This document shows positions 8,571-11,099 of a stretch of DNA of 11,099 nucleotides, piece after piece. The notes beneath the pieces are model-generated. The model did not search any database and was not told the DNA's origin. It worked only from the letters and a program-made list of their open reading frames with translations. Position 1 is the stretch's first letter. Each line of letters starts with the position of its first letter. This stretch comes from Glomus cerebriforme. Its lineage: Eukaryota > Glomeromycota > Glomeromycetes > Glomerales > Glomeraceae. The DNA is taken from NCBI GenBank assembly GCA_003550305.1, contig QKYT01000382.1, positions 37,350 through 48,448 of the forward strand, in the 5' to 3' direction. The position numbers were made by a program, and so were the translations under genes.

Positions 8571-8661
8571 TAGTTATTTCATGGGAATCTATAAATATCA
8601 TTGATTTTCATAGTACAGCCATGAAAATAATGATAAATTCATGGTTCACATGAAATAACTA
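8571..8661. repeat. Nested inverted repeat (about 90-bp hairpin)
   Basis: The outer arms TAGTTATTTCATG (8571-8583) and CATGAAATAACTA (8649-8661) are perfect 13-bp complements. Inside them lies a second pair, TATCATTGATTTTCAT (8596-8611) and ATGAAAATAATGATA (8621-8635), complementary except for one missing base, around a 9-nt loop. The arrangement resembles a foldback element or a decayed miniature inverted-repeat transposon. No target-site duplication is evident. Confidence 0.6.
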
Positions 8662-8796
8662 TTTTATCTCATGGAGATTAACGCCCATGATGATTTTCTA
8701 TTTTTAATATAAAAGTCCATTTTATTATAAAAAAGTCTATTTTATTCTTTCACAATTTTATTCCTTTACCACTTTTAAAATTTCTCTTCATTAAAA

Positions 8797-9137
8797 ATGT
8801 CTCAAAAAACATAATGCTAATAAGAAGTAAGGATTTTGTCAAGTATTAAAGCCTTCTTCCCCTATTTCTCAAGATGTTAATATTCCTTCTGAAATTCAAT
8901 TGTTAGTAATTCAATAAATAATCCTGATGTTATGCCAGGATTTTCTTTTGATAATATTAATAAAAAGAAACATCTTAATAGTGACAACTTAAGTACTTAA
9001 CAGAAAACCCTATGACTCAAAGAGAGAATAAAGAGTGCCTTATTAATACTACTAATACTATAGTGGAATTTTCTACTAATAAAAAATTTCCTATTTTTAA
9101 CAATTGCCATTTTAATAATGTAACTTTTAAATTTTAA
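8797..9137 (+). pseudogene. Frame-broken relic of a coding gene (unknown family)
   Basis: Open segments with protein-like composition lie in all three frames in the same direction. Frame 1 covers 8834-8914 and includes SSPISQDVNIPSEIQ. Frame 2 covers 8899-8997 and includes NNPDVMPGFSFDNINKKK. Frame 3 starts at an ATG at 9012, reads 41 aa including FPIFNNCHFNNVTFKF and ends with TAA at 9135-9137. A candidate original start, ATG at 8797, meets a stop after five codons. Codon use is less A/T-biased than the flanks. The picture fits a gene broken by small indels. I do not recognise the family. A multi-exon gene with tiny introns is the less likely alternative. Confidence 0.4.
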
Positions 9138-9773
9138 ATATATTAGTATTTATTTTTTTTTATTTGTAGTATAAACAATAATTAATATATTAATGCTATT
9201 AACAATAAAAATTAAATATTAAAATAAACTATATTTGATATTATCATTTTTGCAGTTTTTAAAAAAATATCACTATTGAAAATCATGGGCAACTATTAGT
9301 AAACATGAGATAAATAGTGATAAAACATCAGATTTTAATGATAAATATCAATAAATATTTAAATAATAAACATTAAATTCAATAAACACTAATAAATATA
9401 CTAATGATAAATAACCTGAACAATAAGAAATACAAACAATAAAAATCAAATTTAACCAATATGATAAATATAGTGTTTATAAAGGATAAATAATCCTTTG
9501 CATTTATTTTATTATATAAAATATTATATAAAATAATGTAAAACTAAATTAAACAAACTAAATGAAAAAAATGTAATGATAAAATAAGAAAAAAAATGTT
9601 AAGTGATAAGTGATAAAAATAAGAAAAAACATAAGCAGTAAAAATAAGGAAAAAAAATAAAAATAAAAAAATAATAATTATAATTGTTTTCCAACTGAAA
9701 AAGATTGTAAACAGAAGCCTAAATCAAAAAGTAATGAAATTGCAAATGATATTAAACTTAAACTAAACTTAAT
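9138..9773. other. A/T-rich low-complexity intergenic DNA
   Basis: No gene is visible. The stretch is dominated by A-rich strings such as repeated AATAAA, GATAAATA and AAAAATAA motifs, especially at 9360-9500 and 9580-9680 (a GTGATAA direct repeat near 9604-9616). I see no convincing structure or reading frame. Confidence 0.5.
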
Positions 9774-9992
9774 TCAGAAATAGAACAAATTAAAATAATT
9801 ACCATTATTAATCAAATAATTTACTGTATGTTTTAAATTTGTATCATTAAACATCATTTTATTTTTGGGTAACACTTCTTCATTTTTATTATCATCAGTA
9901 GATTTATTTTTGCTATAATTATCGGGTACTTCTTTATGTAAGACTGATGTTGAATCACTAAGCTTAATTTGACCAGTTTTATCAATTGCATC
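9774..9992 (-). other. Possible 3' exon, 72 codons, minus strand
   Basis: On the minus strand a frame without ATG at its start is open from 9992 to a TGA at 9774-9776. It is preceded directly by an AG (CAAAATAG|GATGCA), as expected of a splice acceptor. The peptide includes QIKLSDSTSVLHKEVPDNY and is rich in charged residues and Asn. A GTATGT donor at 10136-10131 in the upstream frame would join to it in phase 0 across a 144-bp intron. A second possible donor lies at 9802-9801. The family is unknown. Chance openness in AT-rich DNA cannot be excluded, but the Glu/Asp/Pro/Val content looks coding. Confidence 0.3.
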
Positions 9993-10067
9993 CTATTTTG
10001 ACTTTAATTAATAAAACTAATTTTTAAATAACAAAATGAATTTGATAAATATCCTAAATCTTTTTAA

Positions 10068-10400
10068 TCACAATTCTAACAGTTTTTTGGAGACTTCGAG
10101 AGTGTGGTAATTCAGATTTAATAATATATCACATACAGATGCAATATAAATGTACATATTAAATCTTTCTTCACTAGCATTATCTAGTGATAGAAATGCA
10201 GAACTGGTGATATTCTCTATTATAGTACTTTCAGTGAATAATCTATTATAATTATCTTTTACTTTCCTGGATTGCTTCCATTTTAGGATATCTTTTGAGT
10301 TTTTATGTCTATTACTCACCAATCACAGTCCACATATTTTGAGAATAGCAGAACAGTTTGCTGAAACATGACTTCCTCTCATATTTTTCATTTTTCGCAT
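10068..10400 (-). pseudogene. Minus-strand open frame interrupted by one TGA (unknown family)
   Basis: Reading from ATG at 10400 the frame gives MRKMKNMRGSHVSANCSAI and further residues to a TGA at 10325-10323. It then continues in the same frame for 84 codons to the stop at 10070-10068, including KDILKWKQSRKVKDNYNRL and SAFLSLDNASEERFNMY. The 84-codon part has no ATG of its own at the front (it begins TTG), so it is best seen as the rest of a longer frame. An AG (ATAATAG|CTCATG) just before 10403 could be a splice acceptor. A single in-frame stop suggests a recently inactivated gene or transposon-derived ORF. I do not recognise the family. The last codons may be intronic if the GTATGT donor at 10136 is used. 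Confidence 0.4.
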
Positions 10401-10403
10401 GAG

Positions 10404-11099
10404 CTATTATAAAATAAAATTAAAATTAAATATTTAAAAACTAATAATTAACTGACAATAATAACCAGAGAATAATATTTTCTGCTAAAGATGTTGATCC
10501 ATTCTTGTTCACCCAATCTGTAAATATAATTCAGATAGTTTGAATTTAGCTAATTTTCAAGGATCATTTATATTCATCGAACTTTAGCCACATGTTATTT
10601 GGAAAAAATTAGTGCATATTGCACTATATCTATCTTATATAATATAGTGATAAATAACTTATGATATTAAATATCTAAATGTGATAATATAATACAACAA
10701 ATTATTACATATGGGCGGATGCAGCTCATTTCCATAATATCATCTATGTGATATTTAAGAAATTGTATTATTACGCATGTGATTATCCCGTGATAAACAT
10801 GTCAAAATAATCGCAACACGCCCCCATCATTAATTATGTCTCCTCCTGTTTTGACAAGTCTCTTTCTAAAGTTAATCATACTCTGATCATATTCTTAAGC
10901 TCAAAGTTNTTTACATTTTGGGCACACTCTAAAAAGGAAAGTNAAATATACTATAAAAGGAAGTTAAGAATTTAATAAATTTGACGAAGTAATAAGTTAA
11001 AAATTTTATATTTGTTTAAAATATTCTAAATTGTACTTGTTTTAAAGTTATTTATATAATATTTTAATAAAATATGCTTTAATACAGTTTATTATGTTT
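10404..11099. other. Intergenic DNA with small palindromes, no gene seen
   Basis: There is no convincing reading frame. Visible structure includes the perfect palindrome TAGTGCA-TAT-TGCACTA (10610-10626), the inverted pair ATAATACAA (10689-10697) / TTGTATTAT (10763-10771), and TGTCAAAA (10800-10807) / TTTTGACA (10849-10856). The stretch 10710-10860 is less AT-rich and includes GGGCGGATGCAGCTC and CAACACGCCCCCATC, which suggests a piece of a dispersed repeat. N calls lie at 10909 and 10943. Confidence 0.4.

Overview
This looks like a stretch of nuclear DNA from an arbuscular mycorrhizal fungus (Glomeromycotina, Rhizophagus-like). The non-coding DNA is extremely AT-rich, the large gene has a short GT-AG intron, and that gene encodes a Sel1-repeat array joined to a tyrosine-kinase-like (TKL) kinase. 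The kinase has the CxxC pre-domain, the KGGFSEI glycine loop and the SHPQAFYTSR C-terminal tail that I associate with the hugely expanded kinase families of these fungi. The assignment rests on recognised protein style, not on a search. Scattered single N calls point to a draft assembly.

Layout. Positions 1-2027 are non-coding. They hold three diverged tandem units (45-610), a C-rich 11-bp minisatellite (615-645) with a G-rich island beside it (687-711), a less AT-rich structured block (1186-1255), and the presumed promoter. Positions 2028-8098 carry one two-exon gene on the + strand, about 1997 aa. Exon 1 (2028-7136) encodes 44 Sel1 units, a CxxC...CxxC linker and the start of the kinase N-lobe. 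A 77-bp intron (7137-7213) follows. Exon 2 (7214-8098) encodes the rest of the kinase and its tail. Reading through the intron adds nine residues and stops, so retention would yield a Sel1 protein without a working kinase.

Positions 8099-11099 are mostly non-coding, with decayed genes. There is an imperfect nested hairpin (8571-8661), a frame-broken + strand gene relic (8797-9137), an A/T-rich low-complexity stretch (9138-9773), and a minus-strand relic: an open frame with a single in-frame TGA (10068-10400) and a possible downstream exon (9774-9992). The end of the window holds small palindromes only.

The most notable element is the Sel1 array. It is built from a two-unit, 72-residue (216-bp) higher-order repeat whose A/B alternation survives two internal in-frame deletions. 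It has a locally homogenised block (units 7-14) and a cluster of ambiguous bases beside one deletion, which suggests recent unequal exchange, allelic variation or assembly collapse. The likely logic is a scaffold/recruitment array coupled to a signalling kinase in one polypeptide. I see no multi-gene system here.
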